From contig DATIJT010000009.1 of assembly GCA_035478435.1 (NCBI GenBank), positions 1-64,000 of the forward strand: a DNA stretch of 64,000 nucleotides, in the 5' to 3' direction. The notes below the pieces were generated by a model, which saw only the letters and a list, made by a program, of their open reading frames with translations, did no database searches and was not told the DNA's origin. Shown here piece by piece: positions 41,264 through 49,097 of this stretch. The position numbers were made by a program, and so were the translations under genes. The DNA comes from DATLRC01 sp035478435. Its GTDB lineage: Bacteria; Patescibacteriota; Saccharimonadia; Saccharimonadales; UBA4665. The first letter of the stretch is position 1. Each line of letters starts with the position of its first letter.

Positions 41264-41478
41264 GCGACAGAACTGAGTTAAAAGCCGAGTTACCGCGACC
41301 GATTTCTGCTAGAATTGCGAATTAAATCGGCAAATTGCATACCTACACTTTTGCGTCTAAACCGAGACCTTTTAGATAAATGGTCCAGCGCGAAACGGCC
41401 CGAGTGTGGAGTGATCTGATCTCAAGATTATGATACTAAGGACTGATAGAAAATTATAAACTGCGGTAGTATTAATTT

Positions 41479-41790
41479 ATGACTAAAGCAGAAATATCCG
41501 GCGGTACGGTACACAAAATGCCAGCAGACTTAAGGAAGGCTCTTGCATCTGCACCGGCAGCACGAGGAGTATGGGAGAGCCTTACTCCGCTCGCCCGCAA
41601 CGAGTGGATTTGCTGGACCGTTGATACAAAAAAACCAGAGACAAGAAAAAATCACATCGAACGGACTGTTACAGAGCTGCAGGAGGGAAAGCGCCGGCCT
41701 TGTTGTTGGATGGGCTGCATCCACCGCACGGACAAGCCGATAAGCCCCTCGGTGCGCTGGGTGCTCAACAGACAATCTAAGTCCAAATAA
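41479..41790 (+). CDS. YdeI/OmpD-associated (bacteriocin-protection) family protein
   Basis: A 103-residue protein. HKMPADLRKALASAPAARGVWESL (part) and WICWTVDTKKPETRKNHIERTV (part), then EGKRRP, match the YdeI/OmpD-associated C-terminal family exactly in order. The cellular role of the family is not defined; some members were linked to bacteriocin tolerance. The last codons (SKSK) and 45 bases beyond are repeated at 43105-43165. Confidence 0.75.
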   Translation: MTKAEISGGTVHKMPADLRKALASAPAARGVWESLTPLARNEWICWTVDTKKPETRKNHIERTVTELQEGKRRPCCWMGCIHRTDKPISPSVRWVLNRQSKSK

Positions 41791-41837
41791 TCAGGAGGAT
41801 AGTGCTCCCTAACATGCAAGACAAAGGCTTTCACCTC
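41775..41837 (+). repeat. Direct repeat, copy 1 (gene end plus spacer)
   Basis: Starts at the last four codons of the YdeI-like gene and runs through AATCAGGAGGA, GTGCTCCC and AGGCTTTCACCTC. Copy 2 is at 43105-43165, with the first 25 bases identical and the middle diverged. Confidence 0.75.
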
Positions 41838-41902
41838 TGTTAATATTAGTTATAACTTTGACTCTCAGTAATGGACGTACTTCGCAACCCTAATCGCTCT
41901 AT

Positions 41903-42523
41903 CTATGGCGAGGGACTGCTGAATTTTACTGATCTTGCTATTTGACTGAAGGTTTGGGGAGAGACAGTCTCGGTGTGTGCGGCATCGTCTTTGATGAGAT
42001 GATTATAATCCAGGTGTCTTATGGAGAGCTCATCATAGCCTTTCCAGAACTCGTACTGCTGGCACACAGATTGCGAATCAATAGCGTATACGTAGGAAAC
42101 GTTATCTTCATCCACTGGTTTCACGGTGCCAATTTTACCTGTTGGACCACACGCATCAGAATGAACAGCTCCCGCACCAGCATAAGGGACAACGGTTTTC
42201 GCCTCGGCGAGTGTAATAGGTACTGACTTATACGATTTGTAAAAAGTAAGACACAGCACATTTTTAAGCTCGCTTGCTGCGCACAAACCTGGATCGTTCG
42301 TTGTGCCCCAGCCAGCTGGTAGCCGCAGAGAGAAGGTGCCATCGGGTGCTCTGTATGTTTGCCAGCCAGCATACGGATCGACCGAAACTGAAGCAGCCTG
42401 GTGCTGATGTCGGAGTTGGTTGGTTTTAGCGATGTACCATCCCGCACATGCCACAGCAAACAGCAACAGGAAAACTGGCAGTATTGCCGCAATGGAGAAG
42501 CCCTGGTCTTTACGATGCTCCAT
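41903..42523 (-). CDS. Membrane-anchored extracytoplasmic protein, unknown
   Basis: A 206-residue protein with an N-terminal anchor (about 10-30, preceded by MEHRKDQGF) and a 170-residue outer domain: YRAPDGTFSLRLPAGWG is typical of PsbP/DUF-type lipoproteins of CPR and actinobacteria; four Cys may form disulfides. The QGFS before the helix recalls prepilins, but the Glu at position 5 is missing. Followed by a terminator-like stem at 42538 upstream of its start, i.e. facing the neighbouring operon. Confidence 0.6.
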   Translation of the reverse strand: MEHRKDQGFSIAAILPVFLLLFAVACAGWYIAKTNQLRHQHQAASVSVDPYAGWQTYRAPDGTFSLRLPAGWGTTNDPGLCAASELKNVLCLTFYKSYKSVPITLAEAKTVVPYAGAGAVHSDACGPTGKIGTVKPVDEDNVSYVYAIDSQSVCQQYEFWKGYDELSIRHLDYNHLIKDDAAHTETVSPQTFSQIARSVKFSSPSP

Positions 42524-42537
42524 TCTGGAAGTATAAC

Positions 42538-42563
42538 AGAAAGACTTCCGAAGAAGTCTTTCT
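42538..42563. terminator. Perfect 11-bp hairpin
   Basis: AGAAAGACTTC (42538-42548), loop CGAA, GAAGTCTTTCT (42553-42563). Placed just after the end of the coiled-coil gene's downstream region on the minus strand; a modest T-rich run follows. Likely a terminator for the minus-strand operon from 46.3 kb. Confidence 0.55.
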
Positions 42564-42576
42564 TGCTGCTTATGCT

Positions 42577-42598
42577 TGGCTCTGGAGGCCGGGCAGCG
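42577..42598 (+). repeat. Copy of the tRNA-Asn 3' end (left att-like repeat)
   Basis: The first 18 bases (42577-42594) match the tRNA-Asn 3' end including CCA (minus strand of 46739-46756). The next four bases AGCG are shared with the copy at 46571-46592 but not with the intact tRNA. Confidence 0.75.
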
Positions 42599-42633
42599 GA
42601 TTAAAGCCTATTCTCCCTTAAAAAATATTCCGC

Positions 42634-42960
42634 TTAGTTACGTGGCAACGTTATGCCAGCTTGTTTGGCGGCAGCCAAAAGTTCCGCGTTTAAGGTCAGC
42701 AATTTTTCTTCGAGGCTACGTTTTTTGAAAGTTTTGTCAGTGAATACCGAACTCTGTAAGCTGGTTAACATTTCGTAAATATCTTTAATGTCATTTTCGA
42801 GCGCTTGCAGTTCTTCTTTAACCAATTCTCGGCCTTCCGCACGAAAATACTGCTGCATCTCCTCTCGGACAATCCTGCGGCCAGTGCTCTCGAATGTATC
42901 TTGGGATACATCCTCTACGAGAGACCGAATTTTTAACAGGTCATTAGTCGTTAAGCTCAT
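42634..42960 (-). CDS. Small coiled-coil protein
   Basis: A 108-residue protein, charged and helical; residues 35-65 have a heptad pattern (EELQALENDIKDIYEMLTSL in part). Similar in type to the one at 21790 but not obviously its homologue. No known domain. It lies inside the tRNA-Asn-flanked segment, 214 bases after the receiver gene on the same strand. Confidence 0.55.
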   Translation of the reverse strand: MSLTTNDLLKIRSLVEDVSQDTFESTGRRIVREEMQQYFRAEGRELVKEELQALENDIKDIYEMLTSLQSSVFTDKTFKKRSLEEKLLTLNAELLAAAKQAGITLPRN

Positions 42961-43104
42961 AAGATAATTTTATCATATGCGAAAACGCCATCATCTTTCG
43001 TTACCGTACATGCCCTGGCTCCCTGTAGTAATGGAGGTTGGAACTGCTTGCCATTGCTACGAAATGTAGAGTTTAAAAGCAGTTGTTCTGTTCGGTCCAC
43101 CGCG

Positions 43105-43165
43105 ATCTAAGTCCAAATAATCAGGAGGACTGTGCTCCCAAAATAAAAATAGAGGCTTTCACCTC
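43105..43165 (+). repeat. Direct repeat, copy 2 (end of a lost YdeI-like gene)
   Basis: Carries RSKSK and a stop codon in the same frame as the end of the YdeI-like gene, plus the downstream AATCAGGAGGA, GTGCTCCC and AGGCTTTCACCTC words. Thus it is a 3' fragment of a similar gene, not an independent repeat. Confidence 0.7.
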
Positions 43166-43173
43166 GAATGGCC

Positions 43174-43575
43174 TTAATTATCTACAAAAGCCGACGGTTC
43201 ATCCAATTGTTTGCGCACGATTGCTACCAGATCAGAAAGCACCCAGTCGGACTTGACTAAATAGTCATGCGCACCGTAGCTCAGTGCTTCATGAACTTCT
43301 TTGCTGTCGTTCACATTTGTGCTAACTATGACTCGGATTTTTTTGCCTCGCTCGTCTGACCGCAGATTCTTTAGCATCGTCAAACCGCCTACTTTTGGCA
43401 TTATGATATCCAATAGGATTACATGTGGTAGCTTATCAAGAGCTACTTGCAGGCCTTGGGCGCCATCTTTGGCAATAAAGACTTCAAAATTTTCATTCTC
43501 GAAACGGTTCCTGAGCACATCCAGCAGCGTCTCGTCATCTTCTACTATTAAGATTTTTGGCCGTGTGTCGTTCAT
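43174..43575 (-). CDS. Single-domain response regulator
   Basis: A 133-residue receiver: VEDDET acidic pocket, phospho-acceptor Asp56 (VILLDIIMP), Thr in VIVSTN, Lys in YLVKSDW. No output domain. The kinase gene upstream overlaps it by 4 bases, so this is its cognate partner. It resembles the receiver at 4074, but the two are not close copies. Confidence 0.92.
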   Translation of the reverse strand: MNDTRPKILIVEDDETLLDVLRNRFENENFEVFIAKDGAQGLQVALDKLPHVILLDIIMPKVGGLTMLKNLRSDERGKKIRVIVSTNVNDSKEVHEALSYGAHDYLVKSDWVLSDLVAIVRKQLDEPSAFVDN

Positions 43576-45368
43576 AGTGGTTCCTTTTTAGACGGAGCTT
43601 TAGTTGTCACAGGCAGTTTAACATAAAATGTACTGCCCTTGTCCTCAACTGATTTAAACCATATTTTACCACCTGCTTGTTCAACCAGGGCTTTAGTAAT
43701 GTACAGGCCAAGCCCGGAGCCATCCCCTACCAGCTGTCTGGCGTTATCGGCACGGAATAACTTAGTAAATATTTTATGTTGTTGGCTAAGCGGAATGCCG
43801 CAGCCGTTATCCTTAACCTGGATCATGATCTCGTCTTTTGTGCCATCGATTGTGATGGCTACAGCCTGACCAGATTTGCTATATTTCAAGGCGTTCGACA
43901 CTATGTTTTGCAACATAACTTGAATCCAGGTGCGGTCTATATAGGTGGCAGATAAATCTTTGCCAATGTTTGTCTTAACCTTAACGCCGCTTTTGGCGAT
44001 TTCTGGAGCAATGTCGCGAAGGACTAGTCGCAAGACCTCCTCCACGCGGACTTCCTCCGGTTTAGACGTTAAAGTGCCAAAGCCGATCCTGGACGTTTCA
44101 AGCAACTCGTTCACAAGCCTAATCATTCGCTCATTTGTAGCATGGATTTGGTGCAAATAGTGCTCTTTGCGGTCTTCGCTCAGGGGCGCTGCGGGTGACA
44201 ACAATTCTTCGGATATCCATTTTATAGCAGTTAGCGGTGTGCGTAATTGGTGGGAGGCTAAGGATACAAAGTCGCTTTTCGCCTTGTCGAGTCCTTCTAA
44301 GTTGTCGAGCATATTGTTGAAAGTACCGGCTAGATTACCGATTTCATCATTTGATATATTAGCTACACGCTTCTTCAGGGTGCCCCGGCTTGTTTGTTCG
44401 GCAACTTCGTCAATATCGAGGATCGGCTGTGTTACGTAGCGCGCGATAGCGATTGAAGCGAATACTACCAGCACTGAGTTAATGAATGCCAGCAGCAAGA
44501 ACTGGCTGCGTAAACCAGTCAGGGGTAAGAGCGCTTCGCTACGGTCGATTTTGGCCTCGAGCCCCCAACCGCTTTCTTTTATATATCTGGTTACAGCGAA
44601 AGAGTCATGGCCGCGGTAATCTTGAATATCAGAAAACACTGCTTCTTTACCCATCAAAGCTTCGTGCATAGGCTGGTCGTTGGTTATGACACGATTGGCA
44701 GCGTGGCTATCAAACCGGAGGGCTGTGGCATACGTCAATGACCCGTTTTCCAACTTTTGTCCCAAAATAATCTCGCCCGTTTTACCTAGGCCTGTGCGGT
44801 CGGCTACTACTCTAGTCAACTCATCGGCACTCATCACGATGCCCGCTACCCCGATTTTATTGCCTCCCAGTTCCAGCGGGCCGCTCAAGTAGAATATTGT
44901 TCCATGGCCGTCCGCACTGGTCGTAAGCTTAGTAGAGTTTTTGTTTATACCCAGCTTGAATAAGTCACTTGCGACTCGGGACGAGGCCATAGTTTCTGGT
45001 TCGGTTGAGGCTACCACATGCCCGGTACTGTCCATTATGATAATGCTTTGAATACCAGTGCTCTGCCCTTTTGTATCGTTTAAGATAGTCATAATTTTGG
45101 CTTGAGCAGCTTTGTCCCTCGTCCGATTATATGTATCTAAAAGTGCCCGTCGCTGCCCACTACTGGTAAAATCAGCCAGCCGCGTCAGATTTTGGGCGCG
45201 TATATAATCTATTCGATTTTGTTGGATGGTTACGATGCTGCTTAGTTGTTGCGTGATTTGGTGCTCTGTGGTTGTTCTGGCGCCAAAGTAAAGCAGGCTG
45301 CCGACTATCATTAATGGCAGCAAAGAGATACCGAGCAGGAGCAGAATGATTTTTTCAATCAATCTCAC
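43572..45368 (-). CDS. Sensor histidine kinase with extracellular Cache-like domain
   Basis: A 598-residue kinase: first membrane segment about 6-28, a 250-residue extracytoplasmic domain of double-Cache type (IIIMDSTGHVVAS, GVAGIVMSADELTRV, SGWGLEAKIDRSEAL), second segment about 289-309, HAMP (310-362), His373 in SHQLRTPL, and an ATPase domain with NIVSNALKY, DNGCGIP and GSGLGLYITK. Cache domains bind small molecules from the surroundings. It overlaps both the receiver gene and the upstream membrane protein, giving a three-gene operon. Confidence 0.94.
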   Translation of the reverse strand: MRLIEKIILLLLGISLLPLMIVGSLLYFGARTTTEHQITQQLSSIVTIQQNRIDYIRAQNLTRLADFTSSGQRRALLDTYNRTRDKAAQAKIMTILNDTKGQSTGIQSIIIMDSTGHVVASTEPETMASSRVASDLFKLGINKNSTKLTTSADGHGTIFYLSGPLELGGNKIGVAGIVMSADELTRVVADRTGLGKTGEIILGQKLENGSLTYATALRFDSHAANRVITNDQPMHEALMGKEAVFSDIQDYRGHDSFAVTRYIKESGWGLEAKIDRSEALLPLTGLRSQFLLLAFINSVLVVFASIAIARYVTQPILDIDEVAEQTSRGTLKKRVANISNDEIGNLAGTFNNMLDNLEGLDKAKSDFVSLASHQLRTPLTAIKWISEELLSPAAPLSEDRKEHYLHQIHATNERMIRLVNELLETSRIGFGTLTSKPEEVRVEEVLRLVLRDIAPEIAKSGVKVKTNIGKDLSATYIDRTWIQVMLQNIVSNALKYSKSGQAVAITIDGTKDEIMIQVKDNGCGIPLSQQHKIFTKLFRADNARQLVGDGSGLGLYITKALVEQAGGKIWFKSVEDKGSTFYVKLPVTTKAPSKKEPL

Positions 45369-46314
45369 GTGGTGCTCCGATTTTTATCAGATGGTGCAAT
45401 TGCCTAGCGCTGACTCTAATAAACAAATAGCCGACGGCTTGTACGATGATAAACAGATATATAACTGCCAGTATCAGGGCAAGACCAACCTGTTGCAGCT
45501 GCTCGGAACCAAAGGCCGTGATGGCCTGTAGAATGATCGAGCTGCCCACAATGGCAAGTAGCCCATGGAAGAAGTGGTTTATAGCCTTCCGCCACTTGGG
45601 CTGCGCCAGCGCGTGCACGTATTGCTCGGTGTTCAGGGCAGCCTGAAGTCCTAGTACCCAGGTAATCCCGAGCGGTATGATTATGGTCAGCACTATCATG
45701 AGATCCGATATATAGTACGAGGCGAAGCTTCCCGGTCCGGGTGCCACTTGCCTTGAAGTATTGCCAAACACGGCAATCGTAAAAAGCGCAATAAAAAGCA
45801 AGCTTGCCACGAAAGTTGGCAGCATCTTGCTTCGAAGCGCTGTCGCGTAACGGCTGCTCCGAACCAATTTACGCGACCCTACGAACAGAAATCCAAAAGC
45901 CAGCAGCGGGATAAGAATGTGAAAGTAATTACTGAGGATTGTTAAGCTAGCCGCTACAGCTTCGTGGGTTCCCCAAAAGGCTCGGGCGGCACTGATTATG
46001 GGTATACAGATCAAATCAAAAATCAACAGGCCAAGCCCTCGCGAAACCATCCGGAAGGCTTGATGGTTGGGCCTATGTTTTTGCTCGGCATATGACGCGA
46101 ATCGGTTGAAATAATACCAACCAAGTATAGCGATTAGCCACGTCAACATATACGGAATTATTAATGTGACGCTCAGGATAAAGATGGCAGTAGAGCTCAA
46201 AGCTGGTTGCTGGGCGTTTTGTGGGCGTGGCGCGGCGACCGTAAGAAAAATATATACAGCCCAAATAAAAAAAACAAAAACATAATACTGCCATAGATTT
46301 GCTGGTTTTTTCAT
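45355..46314 (-). CDS. Multi-pass membrane protein linked to the kinase
   Basis: About 319 residues with seven or so membrane segments (first at about 8-24). No enzyme motif. Overlaps the kinase gene by 14 bases, so it may be a sensor or transporter working with it. Three starts are possible (TTG 46335, ATG 46323, ATG 46314); I chose the last because the others lie in the left arm of the large inverted repeat. Confidence 0.65.
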   Translation of the reverse strand: MKKPANLWQYYVFVFFIWAVYIFLTVAAPRPQNAQQPALSSTAIFILSVTLIIPYMLTWLIAILGWYYFNRFASYAEQKHRPNHQAFRMVSRGLGLLIFDLICIPIISAARAFWGTHEAVAASLTILSNYFHILIPLLAFGFLFVGSRKLVRSSRYATALRSKMLPTFVASLLFIALFTIAVFGNTSRQVAPGPGSFASYYISDLMIVLTIIIPLGITWVLGLQAALNTEQYVHALAQPKWRKAINHFFHGLLAIVGSSIILQAITAFGSEQLQQVGLALILAVIYLFIIVQAVGYLFIRVSARQLHHLIKIGAPREID

Positions 46315-46315
46315 A

Positions 46316-46478
46316 GAACCCATTTCAAATCCCAAGTCTGTTAAGTGAAAAGCCCGCTGGTGAGTGCCAGTTGGCAGTTATTGCGAGAAAACGTATCTGT
46401 AGATACGCTGACGAACAAAACCGACAGCTGGTGCCGCCAGCGGGCTTTGAAGCTGGAGGGGAGATTTGAAATGGGTTC
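46316..46478. repeat. Large nested inverted repeat
   Basis: Outer arms GAACCCATTTCAAATC (46316-46331) and GATTTGAAATGGGTTC (46463-46478) are perfect; inner arms AAAGCCCGCTGG (46349-46360) and CCAGCGGGCTTT (46437-46448) are perfect too. Between them sit TGCCA/TGGCA and CGTATCT/AGATACG hairpins. It can form a long cruciform or RNA fold at the start of the membrane-protein gene. Confidence 0.8.
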
Positions 46479-46570
46479 ATTGTGCTTAAGTTTACGAACC
46501 TAAGTATGTCACACCCGCGCAAGGTCGCAAAGTACTTAGCTGACAAGGCGAATGCCTGACCGTTTTTATA

Positions 46571-46687
46571 TGGCTCTGGAGGCCGGGCAGCGCACATCTG
46601 CGCCAGTACTCGGAATAAATTCCTGCGTGCTGGCTTGATGACCGAACCGGCAACCTACTGTCAGCAAGCTGCCAGGGTTGCCGGTTC
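46571..46687 (-). pseudogene. Degenerate, interrupted tRNA-Asn copy
   Basis: 46571-46588 equals the tRNA 3' end (acceptor, T-arm start and CCA). The next tRNA piece, GAACCGGCAACC, comes only at 46644-46655, after a 55-base insert containing GCGCA/TGCGC and GGAAT/ATTCC stems. GGTTGCCGGTTC at 46676-46687 repeats the same piece inverted. The anticodon arm is gone. Confidence 0.6.
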
Positions 46688-46702
46688 AAGCTGGCTCAGA
46701 AA

Positions 46703-46738
46703 TGAAAAAGCCGCGCTCAGAAGAGCACGACTTTTTCA
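46703..46738. terminator. Bidirectional hairpin before tRNA-Asn end
   Basis: GAAAAAG...GCTC, loop AGAA, GAGC...CTTTTTC with two mismatched pairs in a 15-bp stem, ending in a T-run on both strands. Directly after the tRNA-Asn CCA on its transcription strand; it should terminate the tRNA transcript. Confidence 0.75.
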
Positions 46739-46813
46739 TGGCTCTGGAGGCCGGGCTCGAACCGGCAACCCTCTCGTTAACAGCGAGATGCTCTACCATT
46801 GAGCTACTCCAGA
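46739..46813 (-). tRNA. tRNA-Asn(GTT)
   Basis: Acceptor TCTGGAG/CTCCAGA, anticodon loop CTGTTAA (GTT), T-arm GCCGG TTCGAGC CCGGC, discriminator G, encoded CCA. The 3' 18 bases recur at 42577 and 46571, so this gene is an integration target candidate. Confidence 0.95.
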
Positions 46814-46867
46814 ATGGTGATAACCCGTGAATTATACCTAACCAGGAGCTAACCTGGCAAATGCTTA

Positions 46868-47329
46868 CTACCTAGATTTTAGAGCAATGTTTATGCGGCG
46901 TTGTTCGTCGCGCTTTTTTAGGGTTTGTCTTTTGTCATACTGTTTCTTGCCTTTGCCGATGGCAATGCGTAATTTTATGAACCTCCCACCTGTAAGCATT
47001 TCCAGCGGTACAATGGTGCGGCCGGCTTGTTTGGCCTCAATTAACGAATTGATCTCTCGGTGCTTGGCTAGCAGTTTACGGGCCCGAGTTTGGTCGGTTT
47101 CGGTAATTGGTATGCCGGAGCTCGGGCTGATGGTGGCATTGATGAGCCATAACTCCCCTTCCTTCACAGTAACGTAAGCGCCGCGTAGCTGCCCGTGGCC
47201 CATGCGCAGGGCTTTGGTCTCGGCACCGCTAAGTTGCAAACCCACTACTAAAGAATCGCCGAGCTCGTAATCGTGCCGGGCGCGTCGGTTGGTGATCGAT
47301 TTAGTTTGGTGGGCTTTCTTCTTAGACAT
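46868..47329 (-). CDS. smpB: SsrA-binding protein
   Basis: A 153-residue small basic protein that brings tmRNA to stalled ribosomes. N-terminal beta barrel with NRRARHDYELGDSLVVGLQLSG (part), the GAYV and LWLINATISP motifs and a Lys/Arg-rich C-terminal tail (KKQYDKRQTLKKRDEQRR). Normal length. No ssrA gene is seen beside it. Confidence 0.97.
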   Translation of the reverse strand: MSKKKAHQTKSITNRRARHDYELGDSLVVGLQLSGAETKALRMGHGQLRGAYVTVKEGELWLINATISPSSGIPITETDQTRARKLLAKHREINSLIEAKQAGRTIVPLEMLTGGRFIKLRIAIGKGKKQYDKRQTLKKRDEQRRINIALKSR

Positions 47330-47360
47330 AACCGTTTAATTGTAGCTGAAGAGTAACTAT

Positions 47361-47389
47361 TTGACAATTAACAATAAAGGTAGTATTAA
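47361..47389 (+). promoter_or_regulatory. Sigma-70-type promoter
   Basis: TTGACA (47361-47366), 17 bases, TATTAA (47384-47389), followed by AAGGAAG as ribosome site and the ATG at 47401. Confidence 0.7.
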
Positions 47390-47400
47390 TAAGGAAGATT

Positions 47401-47964
47401 ATGAGTGAAGCTATTATTTCCAGAAAAGACGTATATTTTGCGACTTTTTTGTCTGCCGTATCAGTGGGGCTAAAGTTTGTTCCTCCCCTTAACCGCTTAG
47501 TTGTTGGTAATAACAACATTCCTCGGGGCTGGCATTGTCTTAGCCAGCCTGCTTCTGATGTTAAAGACTGGGTTAGGTTTGACGGTGATCCTGGTGGTAC
47601 CCGCCTACCAATACCGCGACTTTATAATATGGCCGGAATTGTGGCGGTTGAGGCAGCAGAAATGGCCAGCCTACAAACTACTTATCCTGCCGATATTTAT
47701 CCGAGATCAAAACCAGCCTTAGCTATTAAGTTCGGTGAGGCTATGGTCGTAGGAGCCTTGGCTAGAGATAGGTCGTTCGTGCAAGATCCAGATAATGAAG
47801 GCCAATTATTAACTGGCGCACGTATTGGACATGGTGATCTGGAAATTAGCGCTGGCTTGTTGCTGCCTGATATAGGGTTGTTTGTTGGTGCCAAGACTGT
47901 GCGGGCCGTAAGACGCGTCCAGTTAGATCAAGTATCGCCTGAGCTAGCTGCTAGCTTAGGCTAA
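47401..47964 (+). CDS. Unrecognised 187-residue protein
   Basis: Soluble apart from a weak hydrophobic patch at 13-29. Segments include NNIPRGWHCLSQ, GDPGGTRLPIPRLYNMAGI and a Gly-rich C-terminal half. No motif I can name. It has its own good promoter and ribosome site, so it is a real gene. Convergent with the glycosidase gene, one base apart. Confidence 0.55.
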   Translation: MSEAIISRKDVYFATFLSAVSVGLKFVPPLNRLVVGNNNIPRGWHCLSQPASDVKDWVRFDGDPGGTRLPIPRLYNMAGIVAVEAAEMASLQTTYPADIYPRSKPALAIKFGEAMVVGALARDRSFVQDPDNEGQLLTGARIGHGDLEISAGLLLPDIGLFVGAKTVRAVRRVQLDQVSPELAASLG

Positions 47965-47965
47965 T

Positions 47966-49078
47966 TTACTTAGTGTTCTCGAACTCTTGCTGGGCGGCTT
48001 GCCAGAGGCTCGGGTCGTGCAGAATTTGCATGCGGTAATACCAATACTCGGCGCCCCACATGTAAACCTGACGCATGCCGGTGGCCCGGGCATATTTGAA
48101 GCGGTCTTTTAGGCGTTTAGCGTTAATTGATTTATTCTGCTCGGCTAGAGGCGTTTCAGGGATGGGTTGACCGCGCGGCGGCCAGGCTTCGGCTTGCATT
48201 TCATGGACAATCATCTCGCGGCCGTCATGAATCTTCTGCACACCGGCTAAGAAACTGTAGTACCAGGCTGGGAATGGATACTCCAGGTAGCGGTGGGTGT
48301 GCAGGCTTTCATCCCAAACGCGCTTGTAAATGGACACGCCGTAAAGGTCTGGTTTGGGATCGCCCAGCGGAATGCCCAGGTCGTTGTTGCTGCGGGCAAT
48401 AATAAGCGGATGGCGGGAATCCAGCTTCTTGACCAAATTATATTCGCTAATTAAGCGGTCTCGGCTGAAGTTGGTGCAGGCACCGAAAAAGCCGTATTGC
48501 TTCAAGAAGTATTCGTTCTCCAGCTGGTAACTTTCCAAACTGGGCGAAGCCTGGTAACGCTTGATTACAGCCGTCATAAAGTTTTCCAGTTGTGGCTGCC
48601 ACTTGCTTGCCGACTGGCTTAAATCTACCCAAGTGGGCGCATGGCACTCCGGCCAACGCGGTTGGCGCAGCCCGATACTTAAGCTGACTTTGGCGCCCGT
48701 GGCCTCGGCCTTTTGGAATTGCCAGTCCAGCTGGCTAAAGTCGTATTGGCCGGGCGAGGCCTCCATATCACTCCAATAACTCACCAAGCGTAAGTGCCGC
48801 ACGCCGATATGCAGTAGAGCGTCCATAGTCGTTTGAGGCTCCAATCCTAAGTATTGGGCGTAGTCTGGTATAAAACTAACGCCTAACTCTAAGGGCTGGT
48901 TTCTTACCGACCAGATGTACCATTGGGCAATACCGTACATAGTTCCGGTGGTTAAGATGGCTATAATTAGGGCGATGCTGATTATTTTGTGCCATAGGTT
49001 TTGGCGCCAATACTTAAGGGGCCATTTAACCAAGCTCTTTGTAAGCTCTAGAGAGTGCAATCGGCTTAGTTTTGTCAT
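47966..49078 (-). CDS. Membrane-anchored glycoside hydrolase (clan A TIM barrel)
   Basis: A 370-residue protein with one N-terminal anchor (about 31-53) and an outer (beta/alpha)8 domain. LENEYFL (Glu189, acid/base) and VHEMQAEAWPP (Glu293 as likely nucleophile) sit at strand ends 4 and 7, as in GH5/GH42-like enzymes. Substrate unknown; a beta-linked glycan on the surface or of a host is plausible. Divergent from the glycosyltransferase gene, 19 bases apart. Confidence 0.8.
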   Translation of the reverse strand: MTKLSRLHSLELTKSLVKWPLKYWRQNLWHKIISIALIIAILTTGTMYGIAQWYIWSVRNQPLELGVSFIPDYAQYLGLEPQTTMDALLHIGVRHLRLVSYWSDMEASPGQYDFSQLDWQFQKAEATGAKVSLSIGLRQPRWPECHAPTWVDLSQSASKWQPQLENFMTAVIKRYQASPSLESYQLENEYFLKQYGFFGACTNFSRDRLISEYNLVKKLDSRHPLIIARSNNDLGIPLGDPKPDLYGVSIYKRVWDESLHTHRYLEYPFPAWYYSFLAGVQKIHDGREMIVHEMQAEAWPPRGQPIPETPLAEQNKSINAKRLKDRFKYARATGMRQVYMWGAEYWYYRMQILHDPSLWQAAQQEFENTK

Positions 49079-49097
49079 AGAATAGATAGCTTAAGCT

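Noticed and set aside
41903..42523. Type IV prepilin
   Set aside because: QGFS precedes the helix, but the Glu at position 5 and a typical pilin helix are missing; treated as an anchored protein.
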